A stretch of 64,000 nt of DNA from Acidobacteriota bacterium (GCA_019639195.1 JAHBSI010000007.1:1-64000), one strand, 5' to 3'; positions 23,067-33,930 are shown, numbered from the stretch's first letter. Notes: generated by a model from the letters alone, not told the origin. Program-made: numbers and translations.

Positions 23067-24476
23067 TTAGCTCTGCATTGACGCGAGGAATTCCGCGTTT
23101 TGCTTCGTCTTGCCGAGGCGTTCGAGGACGACCTCCATCTGCTCGACGGGCGAGAGCGGGTTGAGCACGCGGCGCATCACCCAAATGCGGTTGAGGTCTT
23201 CTTTGCTGATAAGAAGCTCTTCCTTTCGGGTTCCGGAACGCTGCAGGTCGATCGCCGGGAACAGACGCTTGTCCGACAGACGGCGGTCGAGGTGGATTTC
23301 CGAGTTACCGGTTCCCTTGAACTCCTCGAAAATAACGTCGTCCATACGCGAACCCGTATCGATCAGGGCGGTCGCGATGATCGTCAGGCTGCCGCCTTCT
23401 TCGATATTTCGGGCCGCACCAAAAAACCTCTTCGGACGCTGAAGAGCGTTCGAATCGATACCGCCGGAAAGGATCTTGCCCGAAGGCGGAACCACGGCGT
23501 TGTGAGCCCTTGCAAGACGCGTGATCGAGTCGAGCAGGATAACGACATCGCGCTTATGCTCGACGAGCCGCTTTGCCTTTTCGATCACCATATCCGCGAC
23601 CTGCACGTGGCGTGTCGGCGGTTCGTCAAATGTCGATGAAATAACCTCTCCCCTAACCGAACGCTGCATATCGGTGACCTCTTCCGGCCGCTCGTCGATG
23701 AGCAGGACGATCAAGGTGACTTCCGGGTGATTCTCCGTGATCGAGTTCGCGATCGTCTGGAGAAGCATCGTTTTACCGGTTCTCGGCGGTGCGACGATGA
23801 GTGCACGCTGGCCCTTACCGATCGGTGTTACGAGGTCAATGACGCGTGCCGCAAGATTGTCGTGCGTCACTTCCATCTTGAGCTGTTCGTCAGGATAGAG
23901 CGGCGTCAGGTTGTCAAAGAATACCTTTTCGCGGGACTGTTCCGGTGCTTCGAAATTTATCGCCTCGACCTTGATGAGGGCGAAGTAGCGTTCGCCTTCT
24001 TTCGGCGGGCGAATCTGGCCCGATACCGTATCACCGGTGCGAAGATCAAATTTGCGGATCTGCGACGGGCTGACGTAGATGTCGTCGGGGCCGGGCAGAT
24101 AGTTATATTCGGGGGCCCGGAGAAAGCCAAAGCCGTCCGGGAGCGTCTCAAGGACACCTTCCGAGAAGATGAGTCCGCTTTTCTCGGTCTGTGCAGCGAG
24201 AACTTTAAAAATAAGCTCCTGCTTTCGCATTCCGCTTGCACCCTCAACGCCCATCTCCTTAGCGATGTGGGTAAGTTCGCTTATGGACATATCTTTGAGG
24301 CCCGCGAGCTCCAGCTTCGGCTCGTCTGAACGGCCGTTATCGTTCTTTGCCGGCTGATTCGAGGCCTGTTCGGCGTTTGCGCCGTTGGACTCGACTTCGG
24401 AGGATTCTGGTTCGACGCCTTCCGGTGCGGTCTTTTCCGCCCTGGATCTGCGCGAATTCGTAGGTTTGGTTGCCAT
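23067..24476 (-). CDS. rho: Transcription termination factor Rho, 469 aa
   Basis: Hexameric RNA helicase ending transcripts. After an N-terminal, poorly conserved Glu/Asn-rich extension (1-55) come the Rho N-terminal helical part ([30 protein letters not shown]), the RNA-binding cold-shock-like domain ([34 protein letters not shown]) and the ATPase with Walker A APPRTGKT and [14 protein letters not shown]. Length is slightly above average because of the extension. Single gene with about 250 bp of leader upstream. Confidence 0.97.
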   Translation of the reverse strand: MATKPTNSRRSRAEKTAPEGVEPESSEVESNGANAEQASNQPAKNDNGRSDEPKLELAGLKDMSISELTHIAKEMGVEGASGMRKQELIFKVLAAQTEKSGLIFSEGVLETLPDGFGFLRAPEYNYLPGPDDIYVSPSQIRKFDLRTGDTVSGQIRPPKEGERYFALIKVEAINFEAPEQSREKVFFDNLTPLYPDEQLKMEVTHDNLAARVIDLVTPIGKGQRALIVAPPRTGKTMLLQTIANSITENHPEVTLIVLLIDERPEEVTDMQRSVRGEVISSTFDEPPTRHVQVADMVIEKAKRLVEHKRDVVILLDSITRLARAHNAVVPPSGKILSGGIDSNALQRPKRFFGAARNIEEGGSLTIIATALIDTGSRMDDVIFEEFKGTGNSEIHLDRRLSDKRLFPAIDLQRSGTRKEELLISKEDLNRIWVMRRVLNPLSPVEQMEVVLERLGKTKQNAEFLASMQS

Positions 24477-24728
24477 TTTCTTAGTTCAACTATTTAGAGA
24501 TTGGAATTAACAGTAATATTGCGGTGTTCTGAGCCTCACGCCGTGAGAATGAGTAGAGATCAAATTGCGGATTAAAAAGCTTCTCCGACGGAGACAGACA
24601 CAAGTATGGAATTTCGCAGTTGAAAGTTCCTGCGTTCTAGCCAAAAACCGGCTATTTCAAGAAAGCCCTGAATTTAAGGGATTCCACAGAGAATACACGA
24701 CAAAAAAGTCAAAAGCAAGAAAAAAATG

Positions 24729-25310
24729 TCAAAATTCGGCCGCTGCACGTAAAATTGTCGCCCAGAGCTCATCGCGTCCGCGGCCCGTTTCGGCAGAAAA
24801 TGCGATGATCTCGGCTCCCGCGAACGTCTTTTTGATCGCCTTCAGCGACTTCGCAAGCCCGTTGGCCGAGAGCTTGTCCGCCTTTGTGGCGGCAACGACA
24901 AAAGGCCTTTCGTTGGCGACAAGCCATTCGTTCAGCTGCCGATCAAGGGCGGTCGGCTCGTGACGTGAATCGACCAGGTGGACGCAAAGTGCCAGCTGCT
25001 CACGGTCTCTTAGATAATCCTCCGCCATCTTTCCCCAATCGGCCCGCATCGCCTTTGACACTTTTGCGTATCCGTAACCCGGCAGGTCTGCGAAATACAG
25101 TTCCCCGTTTATGAGAAAGAAGTTGATAGACTGAGTACGCCCGGGGGACGAGGAAGTTCTTGCAAGGCCGCGTCGCCCAAGCAGCGAGTTGATAAGCGAC
25201 GACTTCCCGACATTTGAACGTCCGAGAAATGCGATCTCGGGCCGCGGATCGTCAAGCCAGTGCGAGCGGTCGAACGCGCTCTTGATGAATTCGGCTGACG
25301 TGATCTTCAT
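24729..25310 (-). CDS. engB: Ribosome biogenesis GTPase EngB/YsxC, 193 aa
   Basis: Small GTPase assisting large-subunit assembly. G1 GRSNVGKSSLI, G3 DLPGYGYAKV and G4 TKADKL are present, with the family start ITSAEFIKSAFD. It lies 21 bp after lon on the same strand, the common lon-engB order. Confidence 0.96.
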   Translation of the reverse strand: MKITSAEFIKSAFDRSHWLDDPRPEIAFLGRSNVGKSSLINSLLGRRGLARTSSSPGRTQSINFFLINGELYFADLPGYGYAKVSKAMRADWGKMAEDYLRDREQLALCVHLVDSRHEPTALDRQLNEWLVANERPFVVAATKADKLSANGLAKSLKAIKKTFAGAEIIAFSAETGRGRDELWATILRAAAEF

Positions 25311-25331
25311 CCTATGGCAGGCGTAACGCGG

Positions 25332-27755
25332 CTATTCGACGACCGCCGAAATGTCGCCGCCAGTCTGGTCAGGAGCCCATATCTGCGGAAGAACGGCCTC
25401 CGCCGCAGGATCTTTGGGCTCAAGTGCATGGTGAAGGACCTCGTCGATGTCATCGACGATATTTATCGTCAGATCATCTTTGACCTCGGCCGGAATGTCC
25501 GCGAGGTCTTTTTCGTTGTCACGCGGGATCACGAGCGTATTGAGCCCGAATCGATGCGCAGCGAGCAGCTTTTCTTTCAAGCCGCCGATCGGCAGAACCT
25601 TCCCGCGCAAGGTGATCTCGCCCGTCATCGCAACCTCTCCGCGTACGCGTTTGCCCGTAAGGGCAGAGACCATCGCGACGGCCATTGTGATGCCGGCAGA
25701 AGGGCCGTCCTTCGGGATCGCACCTTCGGGGACGTGTATGTGAAGATCTTTCTCACGAAAATCCGTTGAATCGATGCCCAAACGGTCAGCCCGCGAGCGT
25801 ACGCAGGTAAGTGCGGCACGGGCCGATTCCTGCATCACTTCGCCGAGCTTGCCTGTCAGCGTGATATCGCCTTTCCCTTTTACGAGAGTTGCCTCGACCT
25901 GAAGAACATCACCGCCAACTTCTGTCCAGGCAAGCCCGTTAACAAGTCCAACTTCGCTTTCCCTTGCAATGTCCTGCTTGCGGTATTTGACCGTACCGAG
26001 AAGCTCGCGGGTCTTCGCCGCATCAATGACAAGCGTTTCGTCCGCCGGGAGCAATCCTGCAACAGACTTTCGAGCTATCTTCCGAAGGCAGGAGCCGATC
26101 TGACGTTCGAGCGTACGAACGCCGGATTCACGCGTGTAATGCCGAATAATATCGAGGATCCCTTCATCCGTGAACGAAACGGACTCCGGATCTATGCCAG
26201 TGTTCTCGCACTGCTTCGGGATGAGATGACGCTTCGCGATCTCGGTCTTTTCGCGTTCGGTGTAGCCCGAAAGGTTCAGTATCTCAAGCCTGTCTTGGAG
26301 AGCCGCAGGAATGGAATGCAGAACGTTCGCCGTCGCGATAAAGAATACGCTCGAAAGATCGTAGTCCACGTCCAGATAGTGGTCGCGGAAAGTGCAATTC
26401 TGTTCCGGGTCGAGCACTTCAAGCAAGGCCGCACTTGGGTCGCCGCGATAGTCGCGTCCGAGTTTATCGACCTCGTCAAGCAAGATGACCGGATTCACCG
26501 TTCCCGCACGTTTTAAGAGTTGGATAACCTGGCCCGGCATTGAGCCGATATAGGTGCGTCTGTGGCCTCGGATCTCCGCTTCGTCGTGAACGCCGCCCAG
26601 TGCCATTCGCACGAATTTGCGGCCGGTCGCGTTTGCGATCGACTTGCCAAGGGACGTTTTACCGACGCCGGGAGCACCTACGAAACAAAGGATCGTGCCT
26701 TTAGGATTCTTTACAAGCTGACGCACGGCAAGGAACTCGAGAATGCGTTCCTTGATCTTCTCAAGGCCGAAATGATCTTCGTTCAGGGTTGCTTCTGCCT
26801 CTGAAAGGTCGTCCACTTCCTGACTGCGATTCTGCCACGGCACATTCACAAGCCAGTCGATGTACGTGCGACTCACGGTCCCTTCTGCGGACATCGGCGG
26901 CATCGATTCAAGGCGAGAGAATTCCTGCATCGCCTTGTCCTTTGCCTCGGCGGTCATACCGGCTTCCTCGATCTTTTTCTTCAGCTCATCGAGATCGGCC
27001 TTTTCGTCCTTCCGGCCGAGTTCCTTGTGGATAGCCTTGATCTGTTCGTTGAGGTAATACTCGCGTTGATGCTTGTCCATCGCCTTTTTCGTACGCGAAT
27101 GGATGTTGCGATCGAGCTGGCGTTTTTCGATCTCTGCCTCGAGCGAACCGATTATAGCGGTCAGACGATCCTGCACGCTTACGAGTTCGAGGATCGCCTG
27201 TTTGTCCTCTACGGAGATACGAAGATGCGACGCCATCGAATCCGCGATCTGGGCCGCAGAAACGCCGCGAAGGCTCGAATGAAGTGCGTCCGTATAAGCG
27301 TCCGGAGAGACGCGCATCAGATTTTCGATGAGCGCGTGAACACGCTGGAGCGAGCCGTCGGTTCGATAGCCCGATTCTTCGGTCGAAGCAAGGCGTCGAA
27401 TATAAGCGTACAGAATGCCGTCGGGATCACACTCTACGCGCAGCGAGCGTCCGCGTTCGCGGCCTTCAACGACGACCTTGATCTGGCCGTTATCCTGCCG
27501 CTGTGCCTGAACGATGCGGCCCAGCGTTCCGGTCTTATAGATCTGATCTGGAGTCGGTTCATCGACTGTCGCGTCGTGCTGCGTCGCGAGAAAAATGTGC
27601 CTGTCGCCGGACATTGCCCGCTCCAATGCAGCAACCGACGACGGCCTGCCGATCTTGAACGCGACCTTCGTGAACGGAAAGATCACAACATCGCGGATCG
27701 GGACCATGGGAAACCGCTCCACGTCCAAGGGCATTTGATCTGAAAATTCCTGCAT
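25332..27755 (-). CDS. lon: ATP-dependent protease Lon, 807 aa
   Basis: Cytoplasmic quality-control protease. N-terminal substrate domain (VPIRDVVIFPFTKVAFKIGR), AAA+ module with GAPGVGKTSLG and HRRTYIGSMPGQVIQ, and protease domain with the Ser-Lys dyad (KDGPSAGITM; GGLKEKLLAAHR). Length is normal. Third gene of the clpP-clpX-lon-engB series. Confidence 0.97.
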   Translation of the reverse strand: MQEFSDQMPLDVERFPMVPIRDVVIFPFTKVAFKIGRPSSVAALERAMSGDRHIFLATQHDATVDEPTPDQIYKTGTLGRIVQAQRQDNGQIKVVVEGRERGRSLRVECDPDGILYAYIRRLASTEESGYRTDGSLQRVHALIENLMRVSPDAYTDALHSSLRGVSAAQIADSMASHLRISVEDKQAILELVSVQDRLTAIIGSLEAEIEKRQLDRNIHSRTKKAMDKHQREYYLNEQIKAIHKELGRKDEKADLDELKKKIEEAGMTAEAKDKAMQEFSRLESMPPMSAEGTVSRTYIDWLVNVPWQNRSQEVDDLSEAEATLNEDHFGLEKIKERILEFLAVRQLVKNPKGTILCFVGAPGVGKTSLGKSIANATGRKFVRMALGGVHDEAEIRGHRRTYIGSMPGQVIQLLKRAGTVNPVILLDEVDKLGRDYRGDPSAALLEVLDPEQNCTFRDHYLDVDYDLSSVFFIATANVLHSIPAALQDRLEILNLSGYTEREKTEIAKRHLIPKQCENTGIDPESVSFTDEGILDIIRHYTRESGVRTLERQIGSCLRKIARKSVAGLLPADETLVIDAAKTRELLGTVKYRKQDIARESEVGLVNGLAWTEVGGDVLQVEATLVKGKGDITLTGKLGEVMQESARAALTCVRSRADRLGIDSTDFREKDLHIHVPEGAIPKDGPSAGITMAVAMVSALTGKRVRGEVAMTGEITLRGKVLPIGGLKEKLLAAHRFGLNTLVIPRDNEKDLADIPAEVKDDLTINIVDDIDEVLHHALEPKDPAAEAVLPQIWAPDQTGGDISAVVE

Positions 27756-27965
27756 ACGCTTTGGGGAAAACGAGGCTAAAAAACTGGGACGATCCGCTCG
27801 CTTATGTCGGTATAACTATATTTACTCAAACAGACGCAAAAAAAGCAATCATTTTGCGCTGATAAACGAGCAATGCGGCCAACTTTCTATACGTTTAACG
27901 GGAGAAAGAAATGCCTATTGAGAGAAGATTTTTAGTTTTATTTTGCGGTGACAAGCCAAGCGGCC

Positions 27966-29213
27966 CTACGCCGCCTCTTCCTGCCGTGAGTCAACGATCT
28001 CGAAAACAGGTACCTTTCGCTCGATCATCTCTTTTGTGATGACGATCTCGTTGACGTTCGATTGCGTGGGGAGAATGTACATCGGGTCGAGCAGTATCTC
28101 TTCGAGGATCATCATCAAGCCGCGCGCACCGACCTTCCGCTTGTGAGCTTCCTGAGCAACGGCAAGCAGCGCACCTTCCGTGAACTTGATGCCGATATTG
28201 TCGAATTCGAACTTCTTCTGATACTGCTTGATGAGAGCATTCTTGGGTTCTGTGAGGATTTTAACAAGAGCATCCGCATCAAGCTCGTCAAGCGTGCCGA
28301 GAACCGGCAATCGGCCGACAAATTCAGGGATAAGTCCGTACTGGATCAGATCGACCGGTTCGAGCTTTTTGATCGAATCTATATGTCGCTGCTTATTGCT
28401 CTTTACGTCGGCCTGGAATCCCAGCGACTTGTTGCGGAATCGCTTCTCAACGACCTTTTCAAGCCCGATGAACGCACCGCCGCAAATAAAGAGAATATTT
28501 GTCGTATCTAGCTGCTGGAAATCCTGCTGCGGGTGCTTTCGGCCGCCGCCAACCGGAATATTCGCGATCGTACCTTCGAGTATCTTGAGCAACGCCTGCT
28601 GAACGCCCTCGCCGGAAACGTCACGGGTGATGGACGGGTTGTCATCCTTGCGGCAGATCTTGTCGATCTCGTCGATATAGATGATGCCGTGCTGTGCTTT
28701 TTCGAGGTCGCCGCCGGCTGCCTGAACTAGGCGATTCAGGATGTTCTCGACATCTTCGCCGACATAACCGGCCTCCGTAAGGCTCGTCGCATCAACGATG
28801 CAGAACGGAACGCTCAGGACTCGGGCCAGCGTTTGGGCGAGCAAGGTCTTGCCCGTACCGGTTGGGCCGATAAGGAGAATATTCGATTTTTGAAGCTCGA
28901 CATCCGAACGCCTTTTTGCGAGCTCAAGGCGTTTGTAATGCTGATAGACCGCGACCGACAGCCTTTTCTTGGGCTCATCCTGCCCGATCACGTATTCGTC
29001 CAGGATCGCCTTGATCTCAGTCGGCTTCGGCAGATTTGCCCGCGTCGAGATCGAATCGGTACGCTCATCGTCGTTGATGATCTCGTTGCAGATATCTATG
29101 CACTCATTGCAGACATAAACGCCCGGGCCCGCGATCAGTTTGCGGACATCGTTCTGCGACTTTCCGCAGAAGGAACACGACAGCAATTCTTCCGGACGAC
29201 TAAAATGAGGCAT
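27966..29213 (-). CDS. clpX: ClpX ATPase subunit, 415 aa
   Basis: Unfoldase delivering substrates to ClpP. N-terminal C4 zinc module (CSFCGK ... CNECIDIC), Walker [13 protein letters not shown], Walker [10 protein letters not shown], and the pore/sensor parts up to PMYILPTQ are present. It follows clpP by 46 bp and precedes lon by 210 bp. Confidence 0.98.
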   Translation of the reverse strand: MPHFSRPEELLSCSFCGKSQNDVRKLIAGPGVYVCNECIDICNEIINDDERTDSISTRANLPKPTEIKAILDEYVIGQDEPKKRLSVAVYQHYKRLELAKRRSDVELQKSNILLIGPTGTGKTLLAQTLARVLSVPFCIVDATSLTEAGYVGEDVENILNRLVQAAGGDLEKAQHGIIYIDEIDKICRKDDNPSITRDVSGEGVQQALLKILEGTIANIPVGGGRKHPQQDFQQLDTTNILFICGGAFIGLEKVVEKRFRNKSLGFQADVKSNKQRHIDSIKKLEPVDLIQYGLIPEFVGRLPVLGTLDELDADALVKILTEPKNALIKQYQKKFEFDNIGIKFTEGALLAVAQEAHKRKVGARGLMMILEEILLDPMYILPTQSNVNEIVITKEMIERKVPVFEIVDSRQEEAA

Positions 29214-29259
29214 AATTATCTACTACTTCTCGCCGCTTACTTCTAACGCTTACGGCTCT

Positions 29260-29847
29260 TTACTTATCTCTGTGCTCGATAACTTCGTCAATCAGGCCGT
29301 AATTCTTAGCCTGGACCGGGTCGAGAATGCGATCGCGTTCGACGTCCTTTTCAACCTGGTCAAAGGTTTGGCCCGTGTGCCGTGCAATTAGGCTAGACGT
29401 CATCTCGCGCATCCTCAAGATCTCTTCCGCCATGATGCGTACGTCGGTCGCCTGGCCCTGAGCACCGCCCGAAGGTTGATGGATCAGTATTCGCGAGTGC
29501 GGAAGAGCAAAACGCTTGCCCTTTGTCCCGGCGGTCAAAAGAAGGGCTCCCATCGAGGCACACTGGCCGACGCAGATCGTCGTCACATCGTTTTTGATGA
29601 ACTGCATCGTGTCATAGATGGCCATACCGGCAGTGATCGAACCGCCCGGGGAATTGATATAGAGATTGATGTCTCGCTCCGGGTCTTCTGCTTCGAGAAA
29701 CAGGAGTTGCGCGACGATCAGGTTCGCGATCTGGTCATCGATCGGCGTCCCGAGGAAAATGATGCTGTCTTTGAGCAAACGCGAGAAGATATCGAAGGCA
29801 CGTTCGCCCCTCGACGTCTGCTCCACGACCATTGGTACTAGTGCCAT
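29260..29847 (-). CDS. clpP: ClpP protease subunit, 195 aa
   Basis: Serine peptidase ring of ClpXP. The catalytic Ser in [11 protein letters not shown], His in [14 protein letters not shown] and the later Asp region VEKDVERDR are intact. Between tig and clpX on the same strand, as in many bacteria. Confidence 0.98.
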   Translation of the reverse strand: MALVPMVVEQTSRGERAFDIFSRLLKDSIIFLGTPIDDQIANLIVAQLLFLEAEDPERDINLYINSPGGSITAGMAIYDTMQFIKNDVTTICVGQCASMGALLLTAGTKGKRFALPHSRILIHQPSGGAQGQATDVRIMAEEILRMREMTSSLIARHTGQTFDQVEKDVERDRILDPVQAKNYGLIDEVIEHRDK

Positions 29848-29978
29848 AGATTTGAGTTCCGACTATCCTAAAACGCTATTATCTGAAGTGAAAAATTAAG
29901 TTATCTAAGGTAAACCCTTGAAAAGCTTGCCGTTCTAGGATTCTACCGCTTTTGTCGGCAATTGCAAGCCCTAAAAAT

Positions 29979-31409
29979 TTAGACTTCCTTTGCCGCCTTT
30001 TTCTTCGGGGCAGCCTTCTTTTTCTTCGGCTTCTCTTCCGCCGCATCTTCGCCAGCGGCCGCCTTTTCATTTGCTGCTGCCAAGGCTGCGGCCTCGTCGA
30101 TCCACTCACCATCCGTGACCTTCGCGGCGGCCACGACAGCTTCGATCGACTTACGCGTTTTCAGATTATTGCGAATGTTATCGATCCCGCCCTGTTTATC
30201 GAGTGATTCGCGGATATCCTTAACGGGAACACGATAATACTCGGCGAGTTTGCCGACCTCTTCATCAACCTCGGATTCATTGACCGAGACATTCTCGGCC
30301 TCTGCGATCTTGTCGAGAAGGATCGCGCCGCGAACATCACGCTCTGCCTGCGTGCGCATATTTGAGTACGCAAGCTCGATAAAGTCCTTTTGAACTTTCG
30401 ACGGATCGATCCCGCGTTGCTGTAGGTCATGAGCGAAATTATTCAAAAGATTCCGTGCCTGATTGTCTATCAAGGCGTTCGGCACCTCGAACTTATTATC
30501 CTCGATGACCTTCGCTATAGCGTCGTTTCGCAGCCGAGCATCCGCATCGGCGACGGCCATCTTCTCAACATCGGCCCGCAAACGGGTTCGCAGGTCTGCG
30601 AGCGATTCGTAACCTTCGTCCAGGCTCTTTGCCCAATCATCGTTCAGTTCCGGCACCTCTGAGCGGCCGACAGACTTGACCTTTGCCTTGTAATGCACGG
30701 TCTTGCCGGCTAAGGCCGTTGACGAAAAGTTTTCCGGGTACACGACCGTGAACGCCTTTTCTTCATCTTCACGAACGCCGACAAGATTGTCTGTGAATGC
30801 TGTCTCGATCGTCTCGCTTCCGAGAACGACCTCGAGATCGTCGGCAGTGATCGGATCTTCGTCAGGTGCGTCATCGAATTTGCCTTCGAGATCGACGACA
30901 ACCGTATCGCCAAGGTCGGATGCACGGCCTTCGACCGGGATCAGCGCCGCTTCACGCGTTAGACGCTCATTGATGAGGTCTTCAACCTCTTTGTCCTCCA
31001 CGGGACGGACGCGCCTCGTCACTTCGACGCCTTTATAATTGGGCGCCGGTACATCCGGCATGACTTCTACGTGAACGTGGAGCGAGAGCGGTTCTGAACC
31101 ATTCACCGCGACGGTCTCAGGATTTTCAAGGTGAAGATGAGGCTCCGTCAACGGCGTCAGGTCGTGTTCGCGAATAGCATCGGTCACTTTCGCGGGGATC
31201 ACTGCCTGGAGCACCTCCGAACGAATATCTTCCTTGTACCGGATCTTTACGACATCCGCCGGTGCGAAGCCTTTGCGAAAGCCCGGAACGCTCGCACGTT
31301 TTGCATATTTTGCAACAGCCTTACCGTAGGCGGCTTTAACCGTCTCGGCATCAATTTCAATGTGTATCTCTCGTTGAGTTGGTGAAACTTCTTTTAGCTC
31401 GGTCTTCAT
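29979..31409 (-). CDS. tig: Trigger factor, 476 aa
   Basis: Ribosome-bound chaperone and prolyl isomerase. Ribosome-docking signature VPGFRKGFAPADVV at about 43-56, PPIase domain around GDTVVVDLEGKFDD, and the long helical C-terminal chaperone domain. The last about 45 residues are an Ala/Lys/Glu-rich low-complexity tail (KPKKKKAAPKKKAAKEV) not seen in most trigger factors, perhaps an extra ribosome/RNA contact. First gene of the tig-clpP-clpX-lon-engB group. Confidence 0.95.
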   Translation of the reverse strand: MKTELKEVSPTQREIHIEIDAETVKAAYGKAVAKYAKRASVPGFRKGFAPADVVKIRYKEDIRSEVLQAVIPAKVTDAIREHDLTPLTEPHLHLENPETVAVNGSEPLSLHVHVEVMPDVPAPNYKGVEVTRRVRPVEDKEVEDLINERLTREAALIPVEGRASDLGDTVVVDLEGKFDDAPDEDPITADDLEVVLGSETIETAFTDNLVGVREDEEKAFTVVYPENFSSTALAGKTVHYKAKVKSVGRSEVPELNDDWAKSLDEGYESLADLRTRLRADVEKMAVADADARLRNDAIAKVIEDNKFEVPNALIDNQARNLLNNFAHDLQQRGIDPSKVQKDFIELAYSNMRTQAERDVRGAILLDKIAEAENVSVNESEVDEEVGKLAEYYRVPVKDIRESLDKQGGIDNIRNNLKTRKSIEAVVAAAKVTDGEWIDEAAALAAANEKAAAGEDAAEEKPKKKKAAPKKKAAKEV

Positions 31410-31530
31410 CTAAAAAAAGCATAGCCCAAAGGCGGGAAACTTGTCGAACTGAAGGACGTCAAACTACGGGAAACTCGATATAGTCGATCTCGCTTAAGTA
31501 CTCTCCTTTCGACTTGAAGCTCAAGATAAA

Positions 31531-31551
31531 AACGGCGCCCGAGGCGCCGTT
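31531..31551 (-). terminator. Terminator of tRNA-Leu
   Basis: Perfect 9-bp stem AACGGCGCC/GGCGCCGTT with a 3-nt loop; on the minus strand it runs into TTTTTATC, so it ends the tRNA-Leu transcript. Confidence 0.85.
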
Positions 31552-31568
31552 GGTCAAACGTCAGATGT

Positions 31569-31653
31569 TGGTGCCGAGGACAGGAATCGAACCTGCACGT
31601 CTTTCGACGCTAGATCCTAAGTCTAGTGCGTCTGCCAATTTCGCCACCTCGGC
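31569..31653 (-). tRNA. tRNA-Leu (anticodon UAG)
   Basis: 85-nt class II tRNA with encoded CCA: acceptor GCCGAGG/CCTCGGC, D-arm TGGCGAAATTGGCAGACGC, anticodon stem CTAGA/TCTAG around CTTAGGA (anticodon TAG), variable arm CGTCGAAAGACG and T-arm GGTTCGATTCC. Confidence 0.95.
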
Positions 31654-31721
31654 ACGGTTTCGCGTAAAACGCGAGCGAATTGGAAGAATAACATCCGACA
31701 AAAGCTGCTGACAATCCGCGG

Positions 31722-31982
31722 CTATTTGTTTATGTATTTTCGGTCATACTCATCCCACGACATCTGAATGTCGCTGGTACCGAGACGCGACGGCGATTCG
31801 TAGCCGAGAGCCTTTGCCTCGACCTTCTTGAAGAGCCTGATGCCGCCATAAATGAGCCCGCCGATCACCGCGATCCAGAAAAGATACCAGATCAGGGTCG
31901 AGAGAAGGCCGAGCACCCATAATGCGGCAATGCCTGCGAAGAAGATACCGATGATCGCCAAAATGACCTTGATGATGTTCAT
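31722..31982 (-). CDS. Small two-helix membrane protein, 86 aa
   Basis: Not recognised. Two adjoining hydrophobic helices (about 4-26 and 30-48) are followed by a charged cytoplasmic-like tail (IRLFKKVEAKALG ... WDEYDRKYINK). Single gene divergent from murE, whose promoter lies about 80 bp away. Confidence 0.65.
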   Translation of the reverse strand: MNIIKVILAIIGIFFAGIAALWVLGLLSTLIWYLFWIAVIGGLIYGGIRLFKKVEAKALGYESPSRLGTSDIQMSWDEYDRKYINK

Positions 31983-32060
31983 TTGCCTTACGCCTCCTTT
32001 TTCCTACTGATGATACGATGTCTGTCTTTGCGATGTTCGGAGTATTTTATCCCGATGTCG

Positions 32061-32066
32061 TATAAT
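32061..32066 (+). promoter_or_regulatory. Putative -10 box of murE
   Basis: A perfect TATAAT at 32061-32066 would start transcription near 32073. That leaves too little leader for the TTG at 32077 and favours the GTG at 32098 as the murE start. No clear -35 was found. Confidence 0.45.
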
Positions 32067-32097
32067 CGCACGTATCTTGGCATACTCAGACAAGCAC

Positions 32098-33594
32098 GTG
32101 ACACAACCGACAATAACCATAAAGGCTTTAGCCACTGCCCTTTCCGCCGAAATTACGGGCGATCCAACGCTCCCCGCAACCGACGTTACGCACGATTCGC
32201 GACAGGTCCGAGAAGGAACCATATTCGTTGCGATCAAAGGCTCGACGATTGACGGTCACCGCTTTATCGACGACGTTCTAAGACGCGGTGCCGCCGGTAT
32301 CATCTCGGAACAGGCTCCTCCCGACGGGTTCTCGGGAACCTGGCTTCGGGTCGAGAATGCCCGAAAAGCCCTTGCGGTCGCGGCCGCCGTCGTAAACGGA
32401 AACCCTTCGCACGATCTTTCGCTCGTTGGTATTACGGGCACAAATGGCAAGACGACCACGACCTACCTTTGCTTTGCGCTTGCGGAGGCCGCAGGCCAAT
32501 TCCCCGCAATGCTCACGACGGTCGAGTATCGCATTGGCAAAGAAAGCCAGGAAGCCGTCCGAACGACCCCAGAGGCGTCCGACACGAACCGCTTTCTGCG
32601 GCAGGCTGTCGAGGCTGGCTCAAAGGTGGCCGTAATGGAGGCGTCCTCGCAGGCGATAGACCTGCACCGCTGCGACGGCCTGCGTTTTCAGGTCGGGGTC
32701 TTCACGAATCTTACTCAGGATCACCTCGATTATCACGGCTCGATGGAGAACTATTTCGCGGCCAAGAAAAAGCTATTCGACGGTTCGCTTGGTGATACGC
32801 CGCGGTCCTCCGTTGTAAATATCGACGACGAATGGGGCCGAAAGCTCACAGAGGAACTACGCTCTTCGGGAATGCGTGTCGTTTCGACGAGTCAGGATGC
32901 GAGCGCTGATATTACGGGAAAGAACGTGGATGTTTCGCTTATTCGGGGCACGTCGTTTGATCTGAACACGCCGCTCGGTTCGGTCCGCATCACTTCCCCG
33001 CTCGTTGGCAAACCGCACGTTTACAATATGCTATCGGCCGCAGGGGTTGCGATCGAGCTTGGTTACGATCTTGCAACGATACAGGCCGCGTTTGAGAAGT
33101 GCATTGGTGCTCCCGGGCGTTTTGAACGAGTCCCGCACGATGGCGACTTTGCGGTCATCGTCGATTACGCCCACACCGATGACGCGCTAAGAAACACGCT
33201 CCGAACGGCGAAAGACCTTACGACCGGCAGGATAATTACTGTTTTTGGGTGCGGTGGTGACAGGGACCGCTCAAAAAGGCGTCCAATGGGCGAAGCGGCA
33301 GGTGAATTGAGCGACATTGCGATCATCACTTCAGACAACCCTCGAAACGAAGATCCGCTTAAGATAATCGCATCTATCGAAGAAGGCGTGAGGTCAAAGA
33401 CCGACAGCTACGAGATAATAAGCGACCGTCGTGAAGCGATCGGACGTGCGATCGCTCTGGCTCAAAGCGGTGATGTCGTGATAATCACGGGAAAAGGCCA
33501 CGAGACCTATCAGATAATCGGCGGTGACAAATTCCATTTCGACGACCGAGAGGTCGCCGCAGAATCTCTCTTACGTCGGAGCGAGGCGGCCTAA
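32098..33594 (+). CDS. murE: UDP-N-acetylmuramyl-tripeptide synthetase (MurE), 498 aa
   Basis: Adds the third residue (meso-diaminopimelate or Lys) to UDP-MurNAc-dipeptide in peptidoglycan synthesis. DSRQVREGTIFVAIKG start region, ATP site GITGTNGKTTTTYL, FTNLTQDHLDYHGSMENYF, and the C-terminal ligase domain with SDNPRNEDP, the DNPR motif that usually marks diaminopimelate-specific MurE. The GTG at 32098 is preferred (see -10 box); the frame is open from a TTG at 32077. Its stop overlaps the convergent PilZ gene by 4 bp. Confidence 0.95.
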   Translation: MTQPTITIKALATALSAEITGDPTLPATDVTHDSRQVREGTIFVAIKGSTIDGHRFIDDVLRRGAAGIISEQAPPDGFSGTWLRVENARKALAVAAAVVNGNPSHDLSLVGITGTNGKTTTTYLCFALAEAAGQFPAMLTTVEYRIGKESQEAVRTTPEASDTNRFLRQAVEAGSKVAVMEASSQAIDLHRCDGLRFQVGVFTNLTQDHLDYHGSMENYFAAKKKLFDGSLGDTPRSSVVNIDDEWGRKLTEELRSSGMRVVSTSQDASADITGKNVDVSLIRGTSFDLNTPLGSVRITSPLVGKPHVYNMLSAAGVAIELGYDLATIQAAFEKCIGAPGRFERVPHDGDFAVIVDYAHTDDALRNTLRTAKDLTTGRIITVFGCGGDRDRSKRRPMGEAAGELSDIAIITSDNPRNEDPLKIIASIEEGVRSKTDSYEIISDRREAIGRAIALAQSGDVVIITGKGHETYQIIGGDKFHFDDREVAAESLLRRSEAA

Positions 33595-33926
33595 CTTTGG
33601 CGTGATTCGCGAACGATGTTTATGAGAACTTCGCGTTGCTCGAACGACAAAGAATCGAATCTGACGCCGAAGCCGATCTCAACTACGTGATTCACGATCA
33701 CACCGGTAAACAGGACCTTCATTCCGTCAGAAAGCGGCAGGAAGATCTTAACCTGAGTTCCGTCCTCAACGTTCCCTGAACTCAGGACAAAACAGCCTTC
33801 AAAACTGACGTCGCTGATGGCGCCGGTCTCGCGATTCCCCGCGACCTCGAATTCCGCAGGAATATCGATCGGGTAACGTGTTGTGCTCCTGCGGTCCTCG
33901 CCGCTGCGTCTCTCTTGTTTGGACAT
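33591..33926 (-). CDS. PilZ domain protein, 111 aa
   Basis: Single PilZ domain, a cyclic-di-GMP receptor fold. The ligand motifs are present: an Arg pair RRSTTR (RxxxR type) at about 12-17 and DVSFEGCF (D/NxSxxG). Targets unknown. Four bases after the APC permease gene and convergent with murE. Confidence 0.85.
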   Translation of the reverse strand: MSKQERRSGEDRRSTTRYPIDIPAEFEVAGNRETGAISDVSFEGCFVLSSGNVEDGTQVKIFLPLSDGMKVLFTGVIVNHVVEIGFGVRFDSLSFEQREVLINIVRESRQS

Positions 33927-33930
33927 CGAT

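Noticed and set aside
24477..24728. Small gene on the plus strand before engB (24565-24963)
   Set aside because: The second half is the shadow of engB, and the protein has no recognisable features.
27756..27965. CIRCE or other heat-shock operator before lon
   Set aside because: No TTAGCACTC-N9-GAGTGCTAA or similar palindrome is present.
31410..31568. Riboswitch or leader upstream of tig
   Set aside because: Only the tRNA-Leu terminator hairpin could be recognised; no known riboswitch core.
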